59,724 bases of DNA from Pseudomonadota bacterium (GTDB taxonomy: Bacteria; Desulfobacterota; Desulfobacteria; Desulfobacterales; Desulfatibacillaceae): contig JAHJUF010000073.1 of NCBI GenBank assembly GCA_018829095.1, positions 1 to 59,724 of the forward strand, written 5' to 3'. Positions 30,065 through 38,812 of this stretch are shown here, piece after piece; positions within the stretch are counted from its first letter, which is position 1, and every line of letters begins with the position of its first letter. The notes under the pieces are model-generated. The model was not told the origin of the DNA. It did not search any database and worked only from the letters and a program-made list of their open reading frames with translations. The position numbers and the translations under genes are program-made.

Positions 30065-31765
30065 ATGAGCGAAGCAGGCACTCTCCAAGAAAAACCGGGT
30101 CTGGATTTCATCCGGGCTAGAGTGAAACAGGACGTGGAAGAAGGAAAGAACAACGGCCGGGTCCACACTCGGTTTCCCCCGGAGCCCAACGGCTACCTCC
30201 ACATCGGCCACGCCAAAAGCATCTGCCTGAATTTCGGCATAGGGGCGGAATTCAACGGGAAATGCAACCTCCGGTTCGACGACACCAACCCGGCCAAGGA
30301 AAGCCCGGAATTCGTCCGTTCCATCCAGGAGGACGTCCGGTGGCTGGGCTTCGACTGGGAAGACCGGATGTTCTTCGCCTCGGACTATTTCGAAAAGCTC
30401 GCGGACTTCGCCGGTGAACTCATCCAAAAGGGCCTTGCCTACGTGGACAGCCTCAGCGCGGACGAAATCCGTGAACACCGGGGCACCCTGACCGAACCAG
30501 GACGCGAAAGCCCCTTTCGGAACCGCACAAAGGAGGAAAACCTGGATCTTTTCCGGCGTATGCGGGCCGGGGAATTTCCCGACGGTGCCCACGTGCTTAG
30601 AGCCAAAATCGACATGGCATCCCCCAATCTCCTCATGCGGGACCCCACCCTGTACCGCATCCGGAGGATCCATCACCATCGCACCGGGGACAAGTGGTGC
30701 ATCTACCCCATGTACGACTTCACCCACTGCCTCTCCGACGCCATGGAGGGAATCACCCACTCCGTCTGCACCCTGGAGTTCGAGAACAACCGCCCCCTGT
30801 ACGACTGGGTCCTGGACAACGTGTCCGCACCCTGCCATCCCCAGCAGATCGAGTTCGCCCGCTTAAACCTCACCCGGACCGTGCTTTCCAAGCGCAAGCT
30901 CATCCGGTTGGTGGAGGGCGGATTTATGTCCGGTTGGGACGACCCGCGTATGCCCACCCTGGTGGGGATGCGCCGTCGGGGATACCCGCCCCGGTCCATC
31001 CGGACGTTCTGCGAACGCATCGGCATTGCCAAGCGCGACAGCACCGTGGACATGGCCCTGCTGGAGCACTGCGTGCGGGAGGATCTGAACGCATGGGCTC
31101 CCCGGATCATGGCCGTGCAGGACCCCATTAAAGTCACCATCACCAACTGGCCCCAGGGCAAGGTGGACAACCTGGAATGCCCGTTCATGCCCAATGACCC
31201 GTCTGCCGGGTCCCGGATCGTGCCCTTTTCCGGCGAGCTTTTTATCGAACGGGAAGACTTCATGGAAGACCCTCCCAAGAAATTTTTCCGCCTGGCCCCG
31301 GGCCGGGAGGTTCGCCTGCGGTATGCCTATTTCATCCGCTGTGAGGAAGTGGTCAAGGACCCGGGAACCAACGAGATCACGGAAATCCTCTGCACCTACG
31401 ATCCGGAAACCCGGGGGGGAGATGCGCCGGACGGCCGCAAGGTCAAGGCAACTCTCCACTGGGTTTCCGCAGCCCATGCCCTTCCGGCCGAGGTGCGGCT
31501 CTACGATTCTCTGCTCACGGAATCCGGCCCTGATGAGCCCGAGGATTTCACCGAACGCCTGAACCCGGATTCGCTCAAGGTGCTCACGAACTGCCGGGTG
31601 GAACCCAGCCTCAAGGATTGCCAGCCCGAAAGCTTGTGCCAGTTCGAGCGCCTGGGCTACTACTGCGCGGATCGTATGGACCACGAGCCCGGCGCGCGCC
31701 TGGTCTTCAACCGAACGGTATCCCTGAGGGACACCTGGGCCAAGATTCAGAAAAAGGGGGAGTAA
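30065..31765 (+). CDS. glnS: Glutaminyl-tRNA synthetase
   Basis: Charges tRNA-Gln directly. The 566-aa class I enzyme has [20 protein letters not shown] (HIGH box at about residues 43-46), [20 protein letters not shown] with [15 protein letters not shown], and [10 protein letters not shown] as the KMSKS-type loop. The C-terminal beta-barrel anticodon domain is complete ([42 protein letters not shown]). AGGT lies upstream of ATG 30065. A strong hairpin terminator follows the stop. Confidence 0.97.
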   Translation: MSEAGTLQEKPGLDFIRARVKQDVEEGKNNGRVHTRFPPEPNGYLHIGHAKSICLNFGIGAEFNGKCNLRFDDTNPAKESPEFVRSIQEDVRWLGFDWEDRMFFASDYFEKLADFAGELIQKGLAYVDSLSADEIREHRGTLTEPGRESPFRNRTKEENLDLFRRMRAGEFPDGAHVLRAKIDMASPNLLMRDPTLYRIRRIHHHRTGDKWCIYPMYDFTHCLSDAMEGITHSVCTLEFENNRPLYDWVLDNVSAPCHPQQIEFARLNLTRTVLSKRKLIRLVEGGFMSGWDDPRMPTLVGMRRRGYPPRSIRTFCERIGIAKRDSTVDMALLEHCVREDLNAWAPRIMAVQDPIKVTITNWPQGKVDNLECPFMPNDPSAGSRIVPFSGELFIEREDFMEDPPKKFFRLAPGREVRLRYAYFIRCEEVVKDPGTNEITEILCTYDPETRGGDAPDGRKVKATLHWVSAAHALPAEVRLYDSLLTESGPDEPEDFTERLNPDSLKVLTNCRVEPSLKDCQPESLCQFERLGYYCADRMDHEPGARLVFNRTVSLRDTWAKIQKKGE

Positions 31766-31786
31766 GGGAACGCCGGGAGGAATCCG

Positions 31787-31838
31787 CAGAATAAAAAGGG
31801 CCCGCCATCCTCATGGACGGCGGGCCCTTTTTATTCTG
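31787..31838. terminator. Bidirectional terminator between glnS and the crotonase gene
   Basis: The arms 31787-31806 and 31819-31838 are a perfect 20-bp inverted repeat with a 12-nt loop. Its GC-rich core is flanked by A5 on one side and T5 on the other, so both strands show a stem followed by a T run. It ends 14 bp before the end of the convergent gene. Confidence 0.93.
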
Positions 31839-31851
31839 TTGCTGGCTTTGA

Positions 31852-32661
31852 CTATTTTCCCTTGAACCGGGGTGCCCGTTTTTCCATGAATGCGCCCACG
31901 GCCTCCAGAAGATCCTCGGACGGCAGGGCAGCGGCGTTCTTCTGGGCCACGTGGGCAAGGCCGGGATACACGCCATTGTCCCGGGAAAAATTCATAACGT
32001 CCTTGATCCCGGCCAGGGTAAGGGGCGGAAGCGCGGCAAGCTGATCAGCCAGGGTTTCCGCCTCGGCCAGAAGCGCCGCCTGGTCCTTGCACAGGGTGGT
32101 GATGAACCCCATCTCCAGGGCCTCACGGGCGGTGAAGTCCCGGCCGGTCAGGGCCAGTTCCCGGGCCCGGCCCTGGCCCACGAGAAAGGGCAGGCGCTGG
32201 AGGGTCCCTAGGTCCGCCACGATGGCGAGGCGCGTTTCCCGGACGCTGAATACCGCGTCCTCGGAGGCGATACGGATGTCACAGGCGCTGCAGAGGTCCA
32301 TGCCGCCGCCGATGCAGTGGCTGTGAATGGCGGCCACCACCGGCTTGGGGCATTGCTCCACCACGTTCATGCTTTCCTGGAGCTTGACGATTTCTCGGCG
32401 CATGTACTCCCTGGCGTCCGCACCCGCCCCGCCCGAAAGAAGCGCCCCGGCCCAGGCGAGATCCAGACCGGCGGTGAAGCTCTTGCCTTCCCCACGGATG
32501 ACCACCACCCGTACTTCGGGGTCATCGCCCAGTTTGCGGATGTGGTGCGTCAGGCCCGTGAAAAAATCGCCGTCCATCACGTTGCGCCTGTCCGGGCGGT
32601 TCAGCACCAGCCAGGCCACGTGATCCTTCTTGTCGATGCGGAAAATCCCGTCCTCGCTCAT
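31852..32661 (-). CDS. Crotonase family, delta3,5-delta2,4-dienoyl-CoA isomerase-like
   Basis: The 269-aa protein has the crotonase core: FTAGLDL for the first oxyanion-hole strand and IHSHCIGGGMDLCSACDIR for the second. The following VRETRLAIVADLGTLQRLP closely parallels dienoyl-CoA isomerases (ECH1 type), including the Glu and Asp used as acid/base there, so I favour isomerisation of unsaturated fatty acyl-CoA over hydration. A GGAGAGG ribosome site precedes ATG 32661. It lies 17 bp downstream of the flavoprotein gene and is likely co-transcribed with it. Confidence 0.88.
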   Translation of the reverse strand: MSEDGIFRIDKKDHVAWLVLNRPDRRNVMDGDFFTGLTHHIRKLGDDPEVRVVVIRGEGKSFTAGLDLAWAGALLSGGAGADAREYMRREIVKLQESMNVVEQCPKPVVAAIHSHCIGGGMDLCSACDIRIASEDAVFSVRETRLAIVADLGTLQRLPFLVGQGRARELALTGRDFTAREALEMGFITTLCKDQAALLAEAETLADQLAALPPLTLAGIKDVMNFSRDNGVYPGLAHVAQKNAAALPSEDLLEAVGAFMEKRAPRFKGK

Positions 32662-32678
32662 GGCATCCTCTCCGGGTT

Positions 32679-33644
32679 TCAGGTTGCGGCGACCCGTTTC
32701 ACCGTCTCCTCGGCCTGGGCCATGATCCGCTGGAACAGCTCGGCCACGCTGGGGATGTCGTGGGCGAGACCGATGCCCTGGCCCAGGGCAATGATGCCCG
32801 CATTGACGTCACCCTGATCGTACATCAGTTTGGCGTTCTCGCCTTTGATCACGTCGTAGACTTCCGTGAATTCCGCATGGCAGGCCTCCAGCTCGGCGCA
32901 CTTCTTGGCCGCATCGTTGATCCACACCCGGTGGGTGGCGTTTAAGGACCGCATGATGAGCATGGTGTCCAGCTCAGAGGCATTTATAATGGCCTTTTTC
33001 AGATTGTCGTGAATGGGGCATTCCTTGGTGACAAGAAGCCGGGTCCCCAGGATGGCGGCCTCGGCCCCCAGGGCCATGACCGCCACCAGCCCCCGGCCGT
33101 CCGAAACCCCGCCGCCGCCGATGACCGGGATCTTCACCGCATCCACCACCGAGGGAACCAGGACCAGGGTGCCGATGTCCAGCTTGCCCGTGGCACCGCC
33201 GTTCTCATAGCCCACCACGGTGATGATGTCCGCGCCCATGGCCTGGACCTTCAGGGCGTAACGAACGCCCACGCATTTGTGGATCCAGGTCATGCCCGCG
33301 TCCTTGAATCGGTTGCACAACTCCTCAGGCGCGCTGTGGCCGCTGGTTTCGACGATCTTCACGCCTTTTTCCACCATGACATCCACATAAATGTTGTTGT
33401 CAATGGCGCGCATGGCGGGGAACAGGTTGATGTTCACCGCAAAGGGCTTTTTGGTCGCCGCCTGGATGCGGTCGATGGCGGTGGCAAACTCCTCCCGGGA
33501 CGGATACATGGCCGATGCCAGGATTCCCAAGCCTCCGGCCTCGGATACCGCGGCCACGAATTCGGCGCTGGAAATCCACATCATGGTTCCGCCGATCAAG
33601 GGATACTGAATCCCCAGCTTTTCGGTCACTTTGGTCCTGAACAT
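32679..33644 (-). CDS. Nitronate monooxygenase/enoyl reductase-like flavoprotein
   Basis: A 321-aa TIM-barrel FMN protein of the NPD/2-nitropropane dioxygenase family: YPLIGGTMMWISSAEFVAAV, GGLGILASAMY, PFAVNINLF, VVGYENGGATGK, PVIGGGGVSDGRGLVAVMAL and GAEAAILGTRLLVTKECPIH, the last two being the FMN phosphate site. Family members oxidise nitronates or act as enoyl reductases. Pairing with a dienoyl-CoA isomerase-like gene hints at an acyl-CoA substrate (inference). GGGAGG precedes ATG 33644. Confidence 0.88.
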   Translation of the reverse strand: MFRTKVTEKLGIQYPLIGGTMMWISSAEFVAAVSEAGGLGILASAMYPSREEFATAIDRIQAATKKPFAVNINLFPAMRAIDNNIYVDVMVEKGVKIVETSGHSAPEELCNRFKDAGMTWIHKCVGVRYALKVQAMGADIITVVGYENGGATGKLDIGTLVLVPSVVDAVKIPVIGGGGVSDGRGLVAVMALGAEAAILGTRLLVTKECPIHDNLKKAIINASELDTMLIMRSLNATHRVWINDAAKKCAELEACHAEFTEVYDVIKGENAKLMYDQGDVNAGIIALGQGIGLAHDIPSVAELFQRIMAQAEETVKRVAAT

Positions 33645-33693
33645 GGGTTCCTCCCGAAGTTAGAATTTTGTCCGTTATGAACGGCAAGGCTCC

Positions 33694-33722
33694 AAAATCC
33701 CCGATTCGACGTCCAAAGTCAA
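33694..33722 (-). promoter_or_regulatory. Possible promoter of the flavoprotein-crotonase pair
   Basis: TTGACT (33717-33722; 5 of 6), a 17-nt spacer and a weak -10 GATTTT (33694-33699) lie about 50 bp upstream of the flavoprotein start on the minus strand. Confidence 0.35.
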
Positions 33723-33763
33723 TCCTCGGGCCATGTCCTGCGCGGATTCCGGATGACGGGGGT

Positions 33764-34612
33764 TTAGCAAGGGGGGAATTCGCCAGCTTTTTTTGCCAGG
33801 TCGTAGAGATGGGCCAAGTGGTGGGTGGGTCCGTGGCCGTGGCCCAGGGCCAGGCCGCTCTCGATGGCCCGGGTCACGAACTTCTTGGCCAGGGCCACAG
33901 CCTCGGGAACATCCAGGCCGCGGGCCAGGCCTGCTGTGATGGCCGAGGCAAAGGTGCAGCCTGTTCCATGGGTGTGGGGGGTCTCAATGCGCACCCCGGG
34001 AAACTGGATGAACGAGTTTCCGTCAAACAGGATATCCCGGGGGGCCTGGGCCAAGTGGCCGCCCTTGACCACCACGAAACGCGGTCCCAGGGCCTGAATG
34101 GCCCGGGCGGCCCGTTCCATGTCCTGGGAGTTTTCCACAGGAAACCCGGCCAGGGCTTGAGCCTCGTGGAGATTGGGGGTTACCACAAGGGCCAGGGGGA
34201 GAAGATGCCGGACCAGGGCTTCCCGGGCGCTGTCCGAAAGCAGGGGATCCCCGCTTTTGGCCACCATGACCGGGTCCACCACCAGCCGGGTGAATCCGTG
34301 TTCGCGGACTGCGCCCGCCACGGCCTCCACGATTTCCGGGGAGGACAACATGCCGGTCTTCACGGCGTCCACGCCGATGTCTTCAGCCACGGCGTTGATC
34401 TGGAGGACCACGAAATCCGGGGAGACATCCAGGACTCCCAGGACGCCCACCGTGTTCTGGGCCGTGAGCGCGGTGATGGCGCTCATGCCGTACACCCCCA
34501 GGGCGGCGAAGGTCTTCAGGTCCGCCTGGATTCCCGCGCCGCCGCCGGAATCGGAACCCGCGATGGTGAGGGCCCGGGGAATGGGGGATGCCTGGCTGGC
34601 GGTGGAGGTCAT
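33764..34612 (-). CDS. thiD: Hydroxymethylpyrimidine/phosphomethylpyrimidine kinase
   Basis: ThiD phosphorylates HMP and HMP-P in thiamine synthesis. The 282-aa ribokinase-fold protein shows ALTIAGSDSGGGAGIQADLK at the N-terminus, TALTAQNTVGV, VDAVKTGMLSS, LVVDPVMVAKSGDPLL, VTPNLHEAQAL and the anion hole THGTGCTFASAI. No ThiE fusion is present. ATG 34612 overlaps the thiL stop (ATGA). I saw no TPP riboswitch upstream of thiL. Confidence 0.96.
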   Translation of the reverse strand: MTSTASQASPIPRALTIAGSDSGGGAGIQADLKTFAALGVYGMSAITALTAQNTVGVLGVLDVSPDFVVLQINAVAEDIGVDAVKTGMLSSPEIVEAVAGAVREHGFTRLVVDPVMVAKSGDPLLSDSAREALVRHLLPLALVVTPNLHEAQALAGFPVENSQDMERAARAIQALGPRFVVVKGGHLAQAPRDILFDGNSFIQFPGVRIETPHTHGTGCTFASAITAGLARGLDVPEAVALAKKFVTRAIESGLALGHGHGPTHHLAHLYDLAKKAGEFPPC

Positions 34613-35649
34613 GGCGTATCTCCCATTGGAAGCTTGGGACGGAAATGATCCCAGCCGCAGGAGGCACCGGACCTCATGGTTTTCCCGTGTTCATCCAATA
34701 CCAGGACCCCCTGGCCGGGTTCGAGAATTTCCCCGATCTCCGTTGCCCTCGCCATTCCGTCACCGTTCAAAAGCCTGATGGCCATTTCCACCTGTTCCGG
34801 GGGTACCGTGAAAAGCAATTCATAATCTTCTCCCCCGGAAAGGGACCAGTCCAGGAGGTCCTTTCCCAAAGCATCGGCAGCCTCTCGTGACTGGGGAGAA
34901 ACCGGAACACGGTCCGCGTGGACCCGGGCGGAAACCCCCGAGCTTTCGCAAAGGTGGGAAAGGTCCGCCAGCAGGCCATCGCTCACGTCCAGGGCAGCGG
35001 TCACCCCGCCCCAGGCGCCTATCGCCCTGCCCTCCCCAATGCGTGGCTCGGGGTCCTGGTGGGCGGCCACAAGCCTTTCCCGAATCCCGGCGGGCACGGT
35101 TGCCGATGGATGATCCAACAGAGCCAGTCCGGCAGCCGAATCGCCCAACGATCCGGTGACCAGGATCCGGTCTCCGGGCCGGGCACCCGAGCGCAGCAGG
35201 GCCCGGCCCGATTCCACCTTGCCCAGAAGAAAAATATCCACCACAACCCGGTCCGGGTGGCGGGACACGTTTCCACCGGCCAGGGCGAACCCGAACCGCT
35301 CCGCCGCCTCACCAAGCCCCTGGTACAGGCCGTCAGCCCATGCGACGGGCAGGTCCCCGGGTACGGCCAGGCTGACAAAAAGGTAGGCTGGCCATCCCCC
35401 CATGGCGGCCACATCGCTCAGGTTGACGGCGGCTGCCTTTCTCCCCAGGAGACGGGCCGAGGTCCGGTCCCGGATAAAGTGAACCCCTTCCACCAGCATG
35501 TCGCAGGTGGCCAGGAGGTCTTCCTCCCCACCCATACGGATCACGGCGGCATCGTCTCCCACAGGCACCACCAGCCCGGGAGCGGCAAGGGGCATGCTCC
35601 TGCACAGGCGCTCGATCAATCTGAATTCTCCGGCCTCTCCCACGTTCAC
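34609..35649 (-). CDS. thiL: Thiamine-monophosphate kinase
   Basis: ThiL makes thiamine pyrophosphate from thiamine monophosphate. The 346-aa protein has VPVGDDAAVI, the metal-binding CDMLVEGVHF, AAVNLSDVAAMGGWPAYLFVS, FALAGGNVSRHP, GDRILVTGSLGDSAAGLALL and SDGLLADLSHLC. GTG 35649 has GGAGGG upstream. It is 4 bp from the GNAT gene and overlaps thiD; with thiD it completes the late HMP-to-TPP steps. Confidence 0.96.
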   Translation of the reverse strand: MNVGEAGEFRLIERLCRSMPLAAPGLVVPVGDDAAVIRMGGEEDLLATCDMLVEGVHFIRDRTSARLLGRKAAAVNLSDVAAMGGWPAYLFVSLAVPGDLPVAWADGLYQGLGEAAERFGFALAGGNVSRHPDRVVVDIFLLGKVESGRALLRSGARPGDRILVTGSLGDSAAGLALLDHPSATVPAGIRERLVAAHQDPEPRIGEGRAIGAWGGVTAALDVSDGLLADLSHLCESSGVSARVHADRVPVSPQSREAADALGKDLLDWSLSGGEDYELLFTVPPEQVEMAIRLLNGDGMARATEIGEILEPGQGVLVLDEHGKTMRSGASCGWDHFRPKLPMGDTP

Positions 35650-35653
35650 GGGA

Positions 35654-36109
35654 TCACACCCTCCGGATCATGGCGATTTCGTCGCAATCGGGAAACTTGA
35701 CGCAGTTGAGGCAGTCCGCCCAAATTTTTTGGGGCAGATCCCCCTTGTCCACCTCGGTGAATCCCATGCGCCGGAAAAAGTCCGGCACGTAGGTCAGGGC
35801 AAAAATCTTCTTGATCCCGTACAGGCTCGCTTCTCCCAGGGCCCAGTCCATGAGGAGCCGGCCGATGCCCTGGCCCCCGTGGCCCTGCTCCACGGCCAGA
35901 GAACGGACCTCAGCCATGTCCTCCCAGCAAATCTGAAGGGCGCAACAGCCCACCAATCGGCCCTCCACGGGATCCTCGTACACCGCGTAATCCCTCAGGT
36001 GGTCGTAGAGGGCGCTCAGGGGGCGGGGAAGAAGTTTTCCCTCCACCGCAAAATCCTGGAGCAGCCGATGGATGGGCCGGACGTCATGAACGGTCGCCTT
36101 GCGTATCAT
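35654..36109 (-). CDS. GNAT N-acetyltransferase, short ArgA-like
   Basis: The 151-aa single-domain acetyltransferase has the acetyl-CoA loop RSLAVEQGHGGQGIGRLLMD (residues about 69-88) and the tail IFALTYVPDFFRRMGFTEV with WADCLNCVKFPDCDEIAM. The cysteine-bearing C-terminus and overall pattern match the short N-acetylglutamate synthase-like proteins of many anaerobes, which could start arginine synthesis. Function as arginine enzyme is an inference because no arg gene is near. It lies 107 bp after the PBP gene and 4 bp before thiL. Confidence 0.82.
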   Translation of the reverse strand: MIRKATVHDVRPIHRLLQDFAVEGKLLPRPLSALYDHLRDYAVYEDPVEGRLVGCCALQICWEDMAEVRSLAVEQGHGGQGIGRLLMDWALGEASLYGIKKIFALTYVPDFFRRMGFTEVDKGDLPQKIWADCLNCVKFPDCDEIAMIRRV

Positions 36110-36215
36110 GGATTCCCGGACGGCCCTGCCGTCCCCTCCTTTTCTTGATTGAACTCCAGGCTATTTCCCAAGGAATCCCTTTTGCCTGGAAGCGAAGGAA
36201 AACACAAGGGGGCGG

Positions 36216-38174
36216 TCAGGCAGCCTTCTTTTCCAGGGCAAGAACCCCGTTGGGATCAGGCTTCCCGGTTACCGGATTGATCTTCCGGTATTCCGTACCC
36301 GTGGGCTGGGAGAAATCACCGTGGGACCGGTTTTTCAGGACGGATTCCATGAACCGGAGCCAGATGGGTAGCGCGGCCCGGGCTCCGGTTTCCTTTGGCC
36401 CAAGAGAGGCACCGTCGTCCCGGCCCACCCACACGCCCACCACCATCCGGGGGGTGAATCCCACAAACCATGCGTCCCGGCAATCGTTGGTGGTCCCGGT
36501 CTTTCCCCCCAGGGGGACACCCAGGGTCCTGGCTTGGCGTCCCGTGCCTTCCCGGACCACCGCCTTGAGCATATCCACCATCACGGCGGCGGTCTTCTCG
36601 TCCAACACGGCCCGCCTTTCCGGCCGGGCGCGATAGACAACCCCGCCCGTGCGGTCCGAAACCTCCAGAACGCTGTGGGGCCGGACCCATCGCCCCTGGC
36701 CCGGGAAAACCGCATAGGCCCCCGTAAGATCCTCCAGGGTGACTTCCGAGGAGCCTAAAGCCAACGAGAGGTTGGGAGCCAGGGTCGACCGGATGCCCAT
36801 CTCCCGGGCCAGCCGGACGATCTCCGAAGGAGAAACGCGAAGGGCCAGACGCACGGCCGGGACGTTACGGGAATCCACCAAGGCCCGGCGGAGGCAGATT
36901 TCCCCCTCCCAGGCGCCGTCGTAATTCGCCGGCGACCAGTCGGAATGGTCGGGACCCCCTGGAAACACCATAGGGGCATCCAGAACCAGGGAGTCCTGGC
37001 CCAGCCCCCCCCGGATAGCCAGGGCGTAGACCAGGGGCTTGAACGCGGAACCCGGCTGGCGGCGGGCCTGGGTGGCGCGGTCAAAGGGGGTTTTGGAATG
37101 GTCATCCCCTCCCACCAGAGCCTGGACCTGCCCCGTGGCCACATCCAGGCAGACCAGGGCCGCCTGCACCTGCTCCGGTTCCCCGCCCCGGGCCTCCACC
37201 CGTTCCCGGACCTGGCCCAGGCCCTGGTCCACAGCCTCCAGGGCCATCTGCTGGAGATCCCACCACAGGCTTGTGCGCACGGTCAAACCACCCTGGTACA
37301 GGGCTGATGCCCCCAGTTCCGGCAGGAGGGTCTGACGGACCTGTTCCACGAAATAACCCGCCTTGGGCCCCGAACCCGATCCAACGGCCGTTTTTACAGG
37401 TTCAGCCACGGCCTTTTCATATTCTTCCCGGCTGATCCAGTCCAGGCCGAACATCTGGGAGAGGACGACGTCGCGCCTTTTTTTTGCCCGGTCGGGGCTC
37501 ACCAGAGGAGAATACCTGGAGGGGCTCTTGGGCATGCCCGCAATGAGGGCGCATTCGGCCAGGCTCAAGTCCCCCAGGGACTTGCCGAAAAAGGTCCTCG
37601 CGGCCATGGAGGCCCCGTAAGCGCCGCTTCCGTAGTAGATGAGATTCAGGTAGCGCTCCAGGATCTCGTCCTTGGTATAGCGCCTCTCCAACTGGAGCGC
37701 CAGCATGGCCTCCCGGAGCTTGCGGGTCAGGGTCTTGTCCGGGCTCAGGAACAGATTTTTGGCCAATTGCTGGGTGATGGTGCTGGCCCCCTCCACGTAG
37801 TTCATGGCCAGAAGGTTGTGCGCCACGGCCCGGGCCAGGCCTTTGATGTCCACACCCCAGTGGGAATAGAAATGCTGGTCCTCCGTGGCCTGGACCGCGA
37901 GTTTCAGATTTGGGGGAATCCGGTCCAGAGCCGTGGGGGAGCGCCTCTGGGTGTACCACTCGTCCAGAACCACCCCATCGGCGGAAAGGACCCGGGTCAC
38001 GGATGGGGGAGCGGTTCCATCCAGGATCTGAAGGGGCGGCAGATCACTGGTGATCCAGAAGACCAGGGCAGCCATACAGCCGGCCAGCATGCCCGCCACC
38101 CCGCCCATCAGAAGGAGGAGGATCAGGGAGCGGCCTCCCCGGGCCTTCTTTCCCTCTTTCCGTCCGGGTTTCAA
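36216..38174 (-). CDS. Class A penicillin-binding protein (PBP1 type)
   Basis: A bifunctional peptidoglycan synthase, 652 aa. A cytoplasmic basic N-terminus is followed by one membrane helix (about residues 17-42). The glycosyltransferase domain has TEDQHFYSHWGVDIKG, EGASTITQQLAKNLFL and RRYTKDEILERYLNLIYYG. The transpeptidase domain has the nucleophile motif SAFK (in RQPGSAFKPL), SRN in VDSRNVPA, and KTGTT. The frame runs to 38654, but TTG 38174 overlaps the CPBP stop (TTGA) and gives a normal N-terminus, so I use it. Confidence 0.93.
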   Translation of the reverse strand: MKPGRKEGKKARGGRSLILLLLMGGVAGMLAGCMAALVFWITSDLPPLQILDGTAPPSVTRVLSADGVVLDEWYTQRRSPTALDRIPPNLKLAVQATEDQHFYSHWGVDIKGLARAVAHNLLAMNYVEGASTITQQLAKNLFLSPDKTLTRKLREAMLALQLERRYTKDEILERYLNLIYYGSGAYGASMAARTFFGKSLGDLSLAECALIAGMPKSPSRYSPLVSPDRAKKRRDVVLSQMFGLDWISREEYEKAVAEPVKTAVGSGSGPKAGYFVEQVRQTLLPELGASALYQGGLTVRTSLWWDLQQMALEAVDQGLGQVRERVEARGGEPEQVQAALVCLDVATGQVQALVGGDDHSKTPFDRATQARRQPGSAFKPLVYALAIRGGLGQDSLVLDAPMVFPGGPDHSDWSPANYDGAWEGEICLRRALVDSRNVPAVRLALRVSPSEIVRLAREMGIRSTLAPNLSLALGSSEVTLEDLTGAYAVFPGQGRWVRPHSVLEVSDRTGGVVYRARPERRAVLDEKTAAVMVDMLKAVVREGTGRQARTLGVPLGGKTGTTNDCRDAWFVGFTPRMVVGVWVGRDDGASLGPKETGARAALPIWLRFMESVLKNRSHGDFSQPTGTEYRKINPVTGKPDPNGVLALEKKAA

Positions 38175-38812
38175 GGTGCCCCCAGCCAGGCCAGGGCAAA
38201 CAGTGCGAAGTTGCCCGATGCATGGATCATGATGGGCACCAGGAGATTTTTTTCCTTTTCGTACGCCAGGGCGAAGACCACGCCCCCCACCATCTGGGTG
38301 AAGGGGATCCGGGAGGCCCCCATGTGGGGCAACACGAAGAACACGATGGAAACCAGAAGGGCCGCCGGAATTCCCCAGCGCCGGAAATAGCCGTAAACTA
38401 GTCCCCGGAAAAAAAGCTCCTCCGCCAGAGGGGCGATGAAGGTCCCCACGAAAATAAACAGCGCCAATCCCAGGGTGGATTCGGGCAATCGGGAATGGAG
38501 CATACGAAGCGGCGCAAGCCCCAGGAGGTGCAGGACCAGGATGCCGATCCCGGCCACCAGGGCAAAAAACAGGCACCACAAGGCTCCGCGCTTGAACCCC
38601 GGCAGAAGGTTCACCCGGGCCAAACCAAAGGACGGAGCCCCATTTCCCAGGCACCAGGCCATGCCCATAACCCAGGCCGCCTGGGCCAGCCGGACAGTTC
38701 CCAGGGCGGTCATGTCCACGGCCACCGTGCCCCGGGGAATGAAAAAGGTCATCCCCTCCAGGGCCAGCACGCCGGACAGGCCGGCCCAGAAAATGGCCGG
38801 CCTCAGCGCCAT
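38171..38812 (-). CDS. CPBP family intramembrane metalloprotease (Rce1-like)
   Basis: A polytopic membrane protein of about 213 aa with the CPBP motifs: EELFFRGLVYGYFRR (EExxxR), a histidine in FVLPHMGA, and a later HASGN. These are the presumed active-site residues of the Abi/Rce1 glutamic or metallo-endopeptidase family. Start is ATG 38812 or TTG 38824; both overlap the end of the upstream gene by 10-22 bp. It is coupled to the PBP gene downstream. Substrate unknown. Confidence 0.88.
   Translation of the reverse strand: MALRPAIFWAGLSGVLALEGMTFFIPRGTVAVDMTALGTVRLAQAAWVMGMAWCLGNGAPSFGLARVNLLPGFKRGALWCLFFALVAGIGILVLHLLGLAPLRMLHSRLPESTLGLALFIFVGTFIAPLAEELFFRGLVYGYFRRWGIPAALLVSIVFFVLPHMGASRIPFTQMVGGVVFALAYEKEKNLLVPIMIHASGNFALFALAWLGAP

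Noticed and set aside
38175-38654. 160-residue N-terminal extension of the PBP
   Set aside because: It overlaps the CPBP gene in another frame and has no membrane-protein or PBP character.
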